51,223 nucleotides of DNA, taken from NCBI GenBank assembly GCA_905200645.1, contig CAJKLD010000017.1:1-51223 (forward strand), given 5' to 3'. Each line of letters opens with the position of its first letter. Position 1 is the stretch's first letter. The stretch comes from an uncultured Phascolarctobacterium sp. Its GTDB lineage: Bacteria; Bacillota; Negativicutes; Acidaminococcales; Acidaminococcaceae. This document shows positions 41,202 to 50,312 of this stretch, piece after piece. The position numbers and the translations under genes were made by a program. The notes beneath the pieces were generated by a model, which worked only from the letters and a program-made list of their open reading frames with translations, ran no database searches and was not told the origin of the DNA.

Positions 41202-43667
41202 ATGGATAAAAAAAAGATAGAGCTGCTGGCGCCGGCGGGAAGCTGGGAAGCGTTAGAGGCAGCGGTGAACGCAGGCGCAGACGCCGTTTATATGGGCGGC
41301 AGAGCCTTTGGCGCGCGCGCTTACGCCAGCAATTTTGACAAAGAGGAAATGGCGAAGGCCGTTTATTTTGCACACATGCACAGAGTGCGTTTGTATGTTA
41401 CCGTAAACACCTTGGTGGATGACAGCGAGCTTGGCGAGCTGGCGGATTATCTGCTGTTTCTAAACAACGTTGGTATTGACGGTATTATTGTGCAGGATTT
41501 GGGCGTCATTCGTTTGGCGCGCAAAATTGTGCCGGAGTTGCCATTGCACGCCAGCACGCAAATGACTATTACCAATTCCAGCGGCGTAGATTTTGCTATG
41601 GCAGCAGGTATGGAGCGCAGCGTTTTGGCGCGTGAGCTGTCTTTAAAGGAAATTGATGCAGCCTGCCAACGGGGCACGGAGATTGAAACCTTTATTCACG
41701 GCGCTTTGTGCGTTTGCTACAGCGGTCAATGCTTAATGAGCAGCCTTATCGGTGGACGCAGCGGCAACCGTGGTCGTTGTGCGCAGCCATGCCGTCTGCC
41801 GTACAAGCTTTTGAACGGTAAAGGCGAGGATATGCTGGCGGGTAAGGATGCGGGGCAATATCTTTTAAGTCCCAAGGATATGAATACGCTGCATATTTTG
41901 CCGCAGCTGATAGAAACAGGCGTTGTCAGCTATAAAATTGAAGGCCGCATGAAGCGTCCGGAATATGTGGCAGTAGTTGTGGACGCTTACCGTCGCGCTA
42001 TTGACAGCTATTTGGCAGGCGATTACCGTGTTCCTGAAGAAGATTTGGCCAATATTGAGCAGATTTTTAACCGTGATTTTACTACGGCTTACATGGTAAA
42101 CCGTCCGGGGAAAGAAATGATGAGCGACAGACGTCCCAACAACCGCGGCGTGCTTGTGGGTCGTGTTGCTAAATTAGATAAGCAGCGCAGCAAAGCAGTG
42201 ATTAAATTGGATAAGGAACTGCATTTAGGCGACGGCTTGGAATTTTGGGTGAGCGTAGGCGGACGCGTAGGCACTACTGTTACGGAAATGCTGAAAAAGG
42301 GCGCTAATGTTGCGAGCGCTGCCCCTGGCGAGCAGGTGACTATTGACGTACCTAAAGGCGTGCGTCTCAACGACCGAGTTTTCCGTACCTTGGATAGTCG
42401 CTTAATGGCTTACGCAGGTCAGTTTTTTGGCGCTGATGCGAAAAAACGTATTGGCGTGGACGCTGTGGTAACGACTAAGCTAGGCCGACCTATGACGGTG
42501 GTGTTAACGGATGACGAAGGCAACACAGGTTATGGCGAAACAGATTTTATCGTTGAAGCAGCTCGCAAACGTGCTTTGGATGAAGCAACGGTACGCAAAC
42601 AGATAGACCGTTTAGGTACCACGGAATATTTTCTCAACAGCTTGCAATTTGTTCATGATGAAAATGTTATGGTGCCCATGAGTGAAATGAACGAAGCGCG
42701 CCGTATGGCTTGTGAAGCTTTGGATGCGGCTCGTTTGGCAGCTTTTGCACCGTCGCGCACCTTGGTGCATGGCTATAAGGAGCAGCTTACGCCCGGTGCG
42801 CATAAGCATAGCGGGGCAAGCAGTAAGCTAACGGTGCATTGCGACAGCGTTGCAAAGGTAAACGCTGCTTTGCAGGCTGGCGCAGAGCGTATTTTATTTG
42901 GCGGTGATTGCTTTAATCACCAGCTGCCTACGAATAATGATTATGCTAAGGTCGCAGAAATGTGCCGCAAGGCCGGCAGGGAGGTAGCTTTTGCTACGCC
43001 GCGTATTATTAAGGAAGCGCAGCTTACTTATTTTGCTAAGCTTTTTGCTTGCTGGCAGGAGCTTCAGCCTGATTTTGTGTATATCAATAATAACGGCTTA
43101 TGGCCTTTGGCTAAAAAATATCCAGAGCTTAAGCTTGTAGCCGATATGTCCTTAAATATTTTTAACAGTCAGGCCCTAGAGTTTTGGCGGGAAAACGGCG
43201 CGGCAAGCGCCGTGCTCAGTCCGGAGCTGACCATGACGCAGGTAGAGCATTTGGCAAACGTTAGTCCGCTGCTTTTAGAATGTATTATTCAAGGACGATT
43301 AGAAATGATGGTTTCCGAATACTGTGTCGGCGGCAGCTTCTTAGGTGATTTGCATAAGGGCGAATGCCGTTTTAACTGCCGCGAGCAGCTGTTTTTAGGC
43401 GACCGCAAGGAAGCGCGCTTCCCCATAGCTACGGACCAGTTCTGCCGTATGCACATTTTGAATGCTCACGAGCTGTCTTTGGTAGCCAGTGTGCAGCACA
43501 TGGCGGAAATCGGCGTGACCAGCCTGCGCATTGACGGACGCAATTATGATGAAGCAAAGCTGGCAGAGCTGGTAGAGCTGTATCGAAAGGTATTGGGCGG
43601 CGCCGTGGAAGCGCCCGAAAATTTACCGGGAACTACACGCGGACACTATTATCGAGGAGTAATGTAA
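41202..43667 (+). CDS. U32 peptidase-family protein (long, RlhA-like form)
   Basis: An 821-residue protein. The U32 core begins IELLAPAGSWEALEAAVNAGADAVYMGG, and carries the family signature ETFIHGALCVCYSGQCLMSSLIGGRSGNRGRCAQPCRLPY near residue 160-205, whose cysteines belong to an iron-sulphur site. DUF3656 follows in the second half. The studied relatives RlhA and TrhP hydroxylate 23S rRNA or tRNA, so an RNA-modifying role is more likely than proteolysis. Start ATG 41202, 6 bases after zapA. mutS2 begins 1 base after its stop. Confidence 0.9.
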   Translation: MDKKKIELLAPAGSWEALEAAVNAGADAVYMGGRAFGARAYASNFDKEEMAKAVYFAHMHRVRLYVTVNTLVDDSELGELADYLLFLNNVGIDGIIVQDLGVIRLARKIVPELPLHASTQMTITNSSGVDFAMAAGMERSVLARELSLKEIDAACQRGTEIETFIHGALCVCYSGQCLMSSLIGGRSGNRGRCAQPCRLPYKLLNGKGEDMLAGKDAGQYLLSPKDMNTLHILPQLIETGVVSYKIEGRMKRPEYVAVVVDAYRRAIDSYLAGDYRVPEEDLANIEQIFNRDFTTAYMVNRPGKEMMSDRRPNNRGVLVGRVAKLDKQRSKAVIKLDKELHLGDGLEFWVSVGGRVGTTVTEMLKKGANVASAAPGEQVTIDVPKGVRLNDRVFRTLDSRLMAYAGQFFGADAKKRIGVDAVVTTKLGRPMTVVLTDDEGNTGYGETDFIVEAARKRALDEATVRKQIDRLGTTEYFLNSLQFVHDENVMVPMSEMNEARRMACEALDAARLAAFAPSRTLVHGYKEQLTPGAHKHSGASSKLTVHCDSVAKVNAALQAGAERILFGGDCFNHQLPTNNDYAKVAEMCRKAGREVAFATPRIIKEAQLTYFAKLFACWQELQPDFVYINNNGLWPLAKKYPELKLVADMSLNIFNSQALEFWRENGAASAVLSPELTMTQVEHLANVSPLLLECIIQGRLEMMVSEYCVGGSFLGDLHKGECRFNCREQLFLGDRKEARFPIATDQFCRMHILNAHELSLVASVQHMAEIGVTSLRIDGRNYDEAKLAELVELYRKVLGGAVEAPENLPGTTRGHYYRGVM

Positions 43668-43668
43668 T

Positions 43669-46050
43669 ATGGCACGTTTTGCTATAAAAACATTGGAATT
43701 TGATAAGGTAAAGGCAATGCTGGCTGCCAAGGCTGCGACCTTTTTAGGCAAGCAGCAGGTAACGGCGTTGCAGATTGAAAGCGATTTTGCTAAGGTTAAG
43801 GCCCTGCAGGAGGAAACGGCGGAAGCCCTGCGCATTTTTGACGAGGGCAAGCGTTTTCCCTTTGGCGGTGCTTTTAATATTACTGCCGACGTCAAAAGAG
43901 CAGAGCTGGGCAGCGTACTTTTGCCGGAAGAACTTCTGCATATTTTAACTACGGTAGAAGCTTTTGGCTCTATGAAGGAGTTTTTGGCGGCTAACGGTGA
44001 AATGGCTCCTGCTTTAGCGGCATACGCAGAGCAGATGCAGCAGTTTCCCCGCTTAGAAAAGCAAATAGCAAGCGCTATTGATGAGCATGCGGAAATCAAA
44101 GACACTGCTACACCTAAACTGGGCGGCTTGCGCAACGCTATTCAAATTTCCAAAAATCGTGTAAAGGATAAGCTGGACAGCATTCTGCACGATCCTAATA
44201 ATCAAAAATATTTTCAAGATAACATCGTCACCATGCGTGGCGACCGTTATGTTATTCCTGTGAAGCAGGAATATAAAATGAATTTTCCCGGCATAGTTCA
44301 TGACCAATCGGGAACAGGCGCAACGCTGTTTATAGAGCCTTTGGCAGTTGTTAATTTAAACAACGATATTAAGCGCTATGTTGCCGAGGAACGGGAAGAA
44401 ATGGAGCGTATCCTGCGCCAGCTCACGCAGAATGTAGGGCAGGATGCTGCCGCTATTTTAGCGACATTAGAGCTTTTCACTAAAATAGATGTGATTTGTG
44501 CTAAAGCCCTTTTAGCGCAGGAGCAGCACGCTGTTCGTCCTATGCTGGTGTTAAACGGCAAGGTTGATATTCAGCAGGGACGTCACCCTTTATTAAATAA
44601 GGATATAGTTGTGCCGTTAGATGTGCAGCTGGGCGAAAAATTTACCATGCTTTTGATTACCGGCCCTAATACCGGCGGTAAAACAGTAGCTTTAAAGGCG
44701 GTAGGTTTATTTGCACTGATGGCGCAGATAGGTTTATTTATTCCTGCGCTGAGCGCTACGCTGCCTGTTTTTCGTGCGGTTTATGCCGATATTGGCGACG
44801 AACAGAGCATAGAGCAAAGCTTGTCCACCTTTTCTGCGCATATGACTAATTTAATCAGCATTTTAAACGAAGTGAAAGCCGGAGATTTGGTGCTGGTGGA
44901 TGAAATATGCGCCGGTACTGACCCTAACGAGGGCGCAGCCTTGGCTATGTCCATGCTGGAGCATCTGCATGAGCAAAAGGTGCTGACCATGGTGACGACG
45001 CACTACAGCGAATTGAAAACCTTTGCTTATGGTCACGAAGGTATGGAGAATGCCAGTGTAGAATTTGATCCCGTATCTTTGCGTCCTACATATCGTCTGC
45101 TTATGGGTGTGCCAGGCAGTAGTAATGCTTTTAATATCAGTCGCCGTTTGGGTTTAAGCGAAGCGATTATTGAACAGGCAGGCAAGCTGCTCAACCAAGA
45201 GCATGTGCATATGGAAAATGTGTTGCAGGAGCTTGACAGCGAGCGTCGTCGTTATGAAAGCGGCAGTGCGGAGATAGAAGCGCTGCGCAAGGAAAGCGAG
45301 CAGCTGCGTAATGCGTTGGCTTATTCTAAAGCGGAATTTGAGCGGCGCAAAAATGATATGCTGCGCAAGGCGAGGGAGCAGGCGGACGATATTTATCGCC
45401 GCAGCCGCCGTGAGTCGGAGGCTGTGCTCAAAGAATTGCGCTCCATGAAGGCCGATTATGATGCTAAGCGTTTGGAGCAGGCGGCAGAAGCTGCCCGCAA
45501 AAAACTCAACAAAACCTTGAGCGAGGATGCACCCTTGCCGGAGGGAGCGCCTTTAACTGCTAAAACAGCTAAGAAGGGACTTAATGTATTTGTTATTTCT
45601 CTTGGTAAAAACGGCGTGATTACCGACGTAAAAGGCAACGAGGTTACGGTGCAGGTAGGAATTTTGAAAATGAATGTTCCCGCCGCAAAATGTCTGCTCA
45701 CTAAAGCTCAACCGGCAAGTATCGATACCGAACCTAAAAAACGCAAGGGCTTTACGAAAAATGCCGCTGCCAATTATGCGCATCAAATGTTTGTGGCTAA
45801 ATCCGGCAGCGCTAAGCAGGAAATTGATTTGCGCGGTATGACGCTGGATGAAGCTATACCGGCGGTGGATAAGGCGATTGACGACGCTTTGATTGCCGGT
45901 ATTGGGCAACTGCGTTTGATTCATGGCAAGGGAACAGGAGCCTTACGTGCCGGATTGACGGCTTATCTTGAAAACAACCGCTTTGTAAAAAAGCTGGAAA
46001 CAGCGGCATTAGACGCCGGTGGCAGCGGTGCAACGATAATAGATTTGTAA
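43669..46050 (+). CDS. mutS2: MutS2 family ATPase/endonuclease
   Basis: A 793-residue protein. Walker A is GPNTGGKTVALKAVG near residue 330 and Walker B is LVLVDEICAGTDPNEGAAL near 410; the C-terminal Smr domain carries LRGMTLDEA and HGKGTGALR near residues 725 and 755. A long charged coiled coil (~500-620) lies between. In Bacillus subtilis MutS2 takes part in rescuing collided ribosomes; older work linked it to suppressing recombination. It follows the U32 gene closely, with GAGGAG upstream. Confidence 0.95.
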   Translation: MARFAIKTLEFDKVKAMLAAKAATFLGKQQVTALQIESDFAKVKALQEETAEALRIFDEGKRFPFGGAFNITADVKRAELGSVLLPEELLHILTTVEAFGSMKEFLAANGEMAPALAAYAEQMQQFPRLEKQIASAIDEHAEIKDTATPKLGGLRNAIQISKNRVKDKLDSILHDPNNQKYFQDNIVTMRGDRYVIPVKQEYKMNFPGIVHDQSGTGATLFIEPLAVVNLNNDIKRYVAEEREEMERILRQLTQNVGQDAAAILATLELFTKIDVICAKALLAQEQHAVRPMLVLNGKVDIQQGRHPLLNKDIVVPLDVQLGEKFTMLLITGPNTGGKTVALKAVGLFALMAQIGLFIPALSATLPVFRAVYADIGDEQSIEQSLSTFSAHMTNLISILNEVKAGDLVLVDEICAGTDPNEGAALAMSMLEHLHEQKVLTMVTTHYSELKTFAYGHEGMENASVEFDPVSLRPTYRLLMGVPGSSNAFNISRRLGLSEAIIEQAGKLLNQEHVHMENVLQELDSERRRYESGSAEIEALRKESEQLRNALAYSKAEFERRKNDMLRKAREQADDIYRRSRRESEAVLKELRSMKADYDAKRLEQAAEAARKKLNKTLSEDAPLPEGAPLTAKTAKKGLNVFVISLGKNGVITDVKGNEVTVQVGILKMNVPAAKCLLTKAQPASIDTEPKKRKGFTKNAAANYAHQMFVAKSGSAKQEIDLRGMTLDEAIPAVDKAIDDALIAGIGQLRLIHGKGTGALRAGLTAYLENNRFVKKLETAALDAGGSGATIIDL

Positions 46051-46136
46051 ATTTATATTCAAACTGTAAGTGTTTATTTTTATTTGATATTAAAAAATAT
46101 CCATAAAATTTTTGTAATGTGAAAGGAGTTTTGATT

Positions 46137-47384
46137 ATGGTTATGAGTATTGCTGCAAAACACGCTAAAGGAAAGGCTGCCCAAGATAAAATTTTTGGTG
46201 CTAATGCTGCTGCAGTGGCAGCTGCAGCTAAATATGGCAAAGACGCAGTAACCAATGCTACTATTGGCGCTATTTTAGATGAAAATGAAAATCTTGTCTG
46301 CCTGCCGACTGTAGAAAAAGTTTATCGCAGTTTAAAAACTAACGAATTGATTGCTTACGCGCCTATTAGCGGTTTGCCGGAATATTTGGACTGCGTTTTG
46401 ACAGCTGCTTTTGGCAAATCCCGCCCGGATGGGTATATTGCGGCTGTTGCTACTGCCGGCGGTACCGGTGGTATTCATCACGCTATTTGGAATTATCTTG
46501 ATGAAGGTGAAACTGCTCTATGCTCTGACTGGTATTGGGGAGCTTATAAGGTATTGTGCGATGATATGGGGCGTAAATTTACTACCTATAAAATGCTGGA
46601 TGAAAATAATAAATTTAATCTGCCCGCATTGAAAGCTAAAGTAGAGGAGCTATTGGCTCAGCAGGATAATCTGCTGTATTTGTTGAATACTCCGGCTCAT
46701 AATCCTACCGGCTATAGCTTAAGCGAAGAAGATATGGACGGCGTGTTGGCAATTTTAAAAGAAGCCGCTGCTAAACCGGGGAAAAATGTAGTACTGTTCT
46801 TAGATGTTGCTTATATTGACTATGCAGGCGAAAAAGAAGAAGTACGCAAAATTTTCAAAAAGCTTGGCGGATTGCCTGCTAATATTTTATCCATTGTTGG
46901 TTACAGTATGTCCAAAGGCTTTACCATGTATGGTCAGCGTACTGGCGCTATGATTGGCGTTTCTTCCGACGCAGACGTCATTAAAGAGTTTGCAGATATC
47001 AACCAATATACCAGCCGTGCAACCTGGTCTAATATCAACCGCCCGGCAATGCGCACTTTGGCTACTATTTACAGCGATCCGGAGCTTTTGGAAGCAGTTT
47101 GCCAGGAACGCGATTATTACTATCAAATGATTAAAGCTCGTGCTGATTTATTTACTAAAGAGGCTGAAGAATGCGGTTTGCCCATGCTGCCTTATGTAGC
47201 AGGCTTCTTCCTGTCTATTCCGGCTAAGAATCCTGACGCTATCTGTGATAAACTGCATGAAGATAATATTTTTGCAGTTCCTTTGGCTGCCGGTGTGCGT
47301 ATTGCCGTATGTGCAGTACCGCTGAAAAAGATTGCCGGTATGGCTGCGAAAGTAAATGCGGCTATGCAGGCCGTGGGGCAATAA
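46137..47384 (+). CDS. PLP-dependent aminotransferase, class I/II
   Basis: 415 residues from ATG 46137 with AAGGAG 8 bases upstream; an in-frame GTG at 46119 lies before that binding site. The active-site block GYSMSKGFTMYGQRTGAMIG near residue 255-275 holds the PLP lysine and a phosphate-binding Arg, as in aspartate/aromatic aminotransferases. NTPAHNPTG near residue 185 and FLDVAYIDYAG are family motifs. The amino-acid substrate is not decided. An 86-base gap separates it from mutS2, with a weak GATATT/AATATC stem and no clear terminator. The next gene starts 1 base after its stop. Confidence 0.9.
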   Translation: MVMSIAAKHAKGKAAQDKIFGANAAAVAAAAKYGKDAVTNATIGAILDENENLVCLPTVEKVYRSLKTNELIAYAPISGLPEYLDCVLTAAFGKSRPDGYIAAVATAGGTGGIHHAIWNYLDEGETALCSDWYWGAYKVLCDDMGRKFTTYKMLDENNKFNLPALKAKVEELLAQQDNLLYLLNTPAHNPTGYSLSEEDMDGVLAILKEAAAKPGKNVVLFLDVAYIDYAGEKEEVRKIFKKLGGLPANILSIVGYSMSKGFTMYGQRTGAMIGVSSDADVIKEFADINQYTSRATWSNINRPAMRTLATIYSDPELLEAVCQERDYYYQMIKARADLFTKEAEECGLPMLPYVAGFFLSIPAKNPDAICDKLHEDNIFAVPLAAGVRIAVCAVPLKKIAGMAAKVNAAMQAVGQ

Positions 47385-47385
47385 A

Positions 47386-49050
47386 ATGCTTACTTGGAAG
47401 CTGCCTAATGGGCAGCTGCGTCAGGTAGAAGAAGGCAGTACGTTATTGCCTATTGCCCGTTCCTTGCAAAGCAATTATGCTTCGCCATTAGTAGAAGGTA
47501 TTTTTAACGGGGAAGTTGTTGATTTGCAAAAAAGTATTTATCAAGACGGTATAGTAGATTTTATAGAAATAAATACGGCGGAGGGAATGCGTGTTTATAC
47601 ACGCACTCTCCTTTTCATGCTGCTGACCGCGGCCAAAAAATTATTTCCTAATTTAGCGCTTGAGGTTCGCAATACCTTAGGCAGCGCGCTATATTGTATC
47701 GATAATTCGTCTTATAAGCTTACCAAAGAGGATATTCAAGCCATTGAGAACGCTATGCGTGCAATGGTAGCAAATAAAGAACCAATAACCTTACAACGGT
47801 TAGCCAAGGATAAAGCCGTTAAAGAGGCGGCAATCTTCTGTACGCCTGATAGAGAAGCGCTGTTGGCTGAACTGCCGGAGGACGCTGTTGTAACGCTTTA
47901 TTGGTTACAAAAAAATCCAGGCTACTTTTTTGGCGCTATGTGTCCTGATTGCAGCTATGTGCCTAATTTTGAGCTTCTGCCGTATACTGACGGCGTGATT
48001 ATCAATTATCCTGATACCGGCAATTGGACATATTTGCCGCCTTTTGAGGATAAACCGCGTCTTAATGCTGCTTACCAAGAAGCAGAGGAGTGGTCTGCCA
48101 TGATCGGCTGCAACACTATCGGCAAGCTTAATAAAATTATTGAACAAGGCTATGCCAATAGTATTATTCATATTGCCGAAGCTTTACATGAAAAGAAGCT
48201 TGCAGGTATCGCCGATATGATTGCTGACCGCAAAGATGAGCTGAAGCTGATTTTGATTGCCGGTCCGTCATCTTCTGGAAAAACATCTACGGCACAGCGG
48301 CTTAGCGTACAAATGGCAGTAAATGGGTTGTGTCCTCTGCCCGTTTCTATGGACGACTATTACAAAAATAGAGTAGATACTCCCCGTAAACCGGACGGCA
48401 GCTATGATTTTGAATGTTTAGAGGCTATAGATTTAGAGCTTTTCAATGAACATTTGCAAAAATTGTTAGCAGGTGAAAAGGTAAAAATGCCTAAATATAA
48501 TTTCCGCACCGGCTGTCGTGAATATCGTGGTAATGAACTGCAAATGACTGATAAATCTGTACTGGTTATAGAAGGCATTCATGGGCTGAATGAGAAGTTA
48601 ACGGCGTCTATACCTGCTGAAAAAAAGATGAAGCTGTATGTCAGCGCGCTTACGCCTATGTCATTTGACGAGCATAACCGTATTCATACCACTGATGCCC
48701 GCTTGCTACGTCGTGTGGTGCGTGACAGCCAGTTTCGTTCTCATGATGCAGAAGCTACCTTGAATATATGGAGCGATGTACGCGAGGGTGAAGAAAAATA
48801 TATTTTTCCGTTTCAAACCAGCGCTGATGTGATTTTTAATACTACCCTAATCTATGAGCTTGCAGTGCTTAAAAAATACGCTGTACCGCTCTTGCAAGCT
48901 GTTTCCAGTAGCTCTAAGAAGGCGTATTTAACAGCACAGCGTTTATTAAATATGCTTTATTACGTAAAAGAGATAGACGATACTGCTATTCCTAATAATT
49001 CCATCCTGCGTGAATTTGTAGGCGGCAGTGTATTTAAGGATGTGCTGTAA
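47386..49050 (+). CDS. TGS-domain uridine kinase-like protein
   Basis: A 554-residue protein. Residues 1-~60 form a TGS-like beta-grasp (LPNGQLRQVEEGSTLLPIARSLQ). Residues ~65-190 resemble the editing-type second domain of threonyl-tRNA synthetase, with the metal-binding His positions replaced (TLLFMLLTAAKKLF). From ~275 there is a P-loop kinase: IAGPSSSGKTS (P-loop 293-301), VSMDDYYKNR and KYNFRTGCREY, the uridine/phosphoribulokinase family. ATG 47386 directly follows the aminotransferase stop; an in-frame ATG at 47356 lies inside that gene. Such fusions occur in Thermotoga and Firmicutes; the substrate is usually assumed to be a nucleoside. Confidence 0.88.
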   Translation: MLTWKLPNGQLRQVEEGSTLLPIARSLQSNYASPLVEGIFNGEVVDLQKSIYQDGIVDFIEINTAEGMRVYTRTLLFMLLTAAKKLFPNLALEVRNTLGSALYCIDNSSYKLTKEDIQAIENAMRAMVANKEPITLQRLAKDKAVKEAAIFCTPDREALLAELPEDAVVTLYWLQKNPGYFFGAMCPDCSYVPNFELLPYTDGVIINYPDTGNWTYLPPFEDKPRLNAAYQEAEEWSAMIGCNTIGKLNKIIEQGYANSIIHIAEALHEKKLAGIADMIADRKDELKLILIAGPSSSGKTSTAQRLSVQMAVNGLCPLPVSMDDYYKNRVDTPRKPDGSYDFECLEAIDLELFNEHLQKLLAGEKVKMPKYNFRTGCREYRGNELQMTDKSVLVIEGIHGLNEKLTASIPAEKKMKLYVSALTPMSFDEHNRIHTTDARLLRRVVRDSQFRSHDAEATLNIWSDVREGEEKYIFPFQTSADVIFNTTLIYELAVLKKYAVPLLQAVSSSSKKAYLTAQRLLNMLYYVKEIDDTAIPNNSILREFVGGSVFKDVL

Positions 49051-49066
49051 AAGAGGAGGTGGAACT

Positions 49067-49471
49067 ATGGCTGATACTCAGCAGCCTTTCGACGATAAAC
49101 AAATCAACGAAAAGGAATTACAAAAATACGAAAAGCATTATAATGAACAAAGCTTTATTCAAAAGCTGAAAAAGTACGGCAAGTTTATCGGTATAGGTGC
49201 CTTGTATAAGGCTGTACAGCTTTGGTATGTACTGCAGAAGCCAGACGTTCCCGCGCCTACGAAAGCAGTTATTATGGGAGCATTAGGTTATCTGATTGCG
49301 CCTTTGGATTTTATTCCGGATTTAATGCCCGTATTAGGCTATACTGACGATTTGGTGGCTGTTACACTTGCTTTAGTAAAGGTACAGATGTATATTGACG
49401 AGGATGTCAACCAAAAGTCTAAAGAACTGCTGCGGAAGATATTCGACGAAGAAGCTGTAAATAAGCTTTGA
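49067..49471 (+). CDS. YkvA/DUF1232 family protein
   Basis: A 134-residue protein from ATG 49067 (GAGGAGGTGG just upstream). The N-terminal ~50 residues are charged, and the DUF1232 part follows: VPAPTKAVIMGALGYLIAPLDFIPDLMPVLGYTDDLVAVTLALVKV, with the conserved PLDFIPD signature. It is probably anchored in or near the membrane by two hydrophobic helices. The role is unknown. It follows the kinase by 16 bases in the same unit. Confidence 0.87.
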   Translation: MADTQQPFDDKQINEKELQKYEKHYNEQSFIQKLKKYGKFIGIGALYKAVQLWYVLQKPDVPAPTKAVIMGALGYLIAPLDFIPDLMPVLGYTDDLVAVTLALVKVQMYIDEDVNQKSKELLRKIFDEEAVNKL

Positions 49472-49593
49472 GGCAGTTAGAATACTAAAGATTTGGTTCG
49501 TTTTATCCTCCTTGCCGTTATACAAGTATAAAATTGTTATACAGAATAAGTTTTGAAAATTTATTTATGACGGTATCTAGTATTTTTGCATGA

Positions 49594-49609
49594 TATAGTG
49601 TATACTATA
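49594..49609. promoter_or_regulatory. Inverted repeat in the ccpN promoter region
   Basis: TATAGT-GTAT-ACTATA is a 6-bp perfect inverted repeat with a 4-base centre, 35 bases before the ccpN start. The TATACT inside could be a -10. It may be an operator, perhaps for autoregulation, but this is a guess. Confidence 0.4.
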
Positions 49610-49643
49610 ACCAATATAGGATTATATTTAATCGAGAAGGGGA

Positions 49644-50312
49644 GTGACGATCATTTCTTTAAGTAACAGACAAAAGCAAATTGCTGAGATAGTACGTCTT
49701 GACGGCCCCATTACAGGTGAACACATTGCCGAGCGCTTGAATGTTACCCGTGCAGCTTTGCGCAGCGATTTAGCTATTTTGGTTATGGGCGGCATTTTGG
49801 ATGCCCGTCCCAAGGTGGGCTATTTTTATACCGGCAAAAATACCTTGGGCATGCTCATGGAAGAAATTTCTGCCATTATGGTGCAGGACTTACAGTCCGT
49901 ACCCGTAGCTATTGCTAATGATAAAAGCGCTTATGAAGCAGTGGTTACCATGTTCTTAGAGGATGTCGGCACTGTGTTTGTGTTGGATGAGAATAATCTT
50001 TTGACAGGTATCGTTTCTCGCAAGGATCTCCTCAAAGCTGCTATTAACAATAGTGATTTACGTGATATTCCCGTAGTAATGGTTATGACACCAATTTCTA
50101 AAATTATTGTAGCCGTACCGGATGAGTCTGCTGCCAGTGCCGCCCGTCGGTTGATTGACAATGAGATTGACTGTCTGCCGGTAGTAAAAATACTTGATGA
50201 AGTAAAAAGACAGTACAAGGTTGTCGGCAGAATTACAAAAACTAATTTTACCCGCTTGTTGGTAGATTTGGCAGAAGGTAAGGGAGGTAATTATCATAAT
50301 ACCGAAGAATAA
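49644..50312 (+). CDS. ccpN: CcpN-like transcription repressor (HTH plus CBS pair)
   Basis: Regulator of gluconeogenesis genes in Bacillus. 222 residues. A DeoR-type helix-turn-helix (NRQKQIAEIVRLDGPITGEHIAERLNVTRAALRSDLAILVMGGILDARPKVGYFYTG) is followed by two CBS domains (about 80-140 and 145-205), with IMVQDLQSVPV and VFVLDENNLLTGIVSRKDLL marking the first. The only ordinary start is GTG 49644, which fits the N-terminus of known homologues, but it sits right against the AAGGGG binding site. Its 3' end overlaps the start of the PPDK regulator, the pair known from B. subtilis (ccpN-yqfL). Confidence 0.92.
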   Translation: MTIISLSNRQKQIAEIVRLDGPITGEHIAERLNVTRAALRSDLAILVMGGILDARPKVGYFYTGKNTLGMLMEEISAIMVQDLQSVPVAIANDKSAYEAVVTMFLEDVGTVFVLDENNLLTGIVSRKDLLKAAINNSDLRDIPVVMVMTPISKIIVAVPDESAASAARRLIDNEIDCLPVVKILDEVKRQYKVVGRITKTNFTRLLVDLAEGKGGNYHNTEE

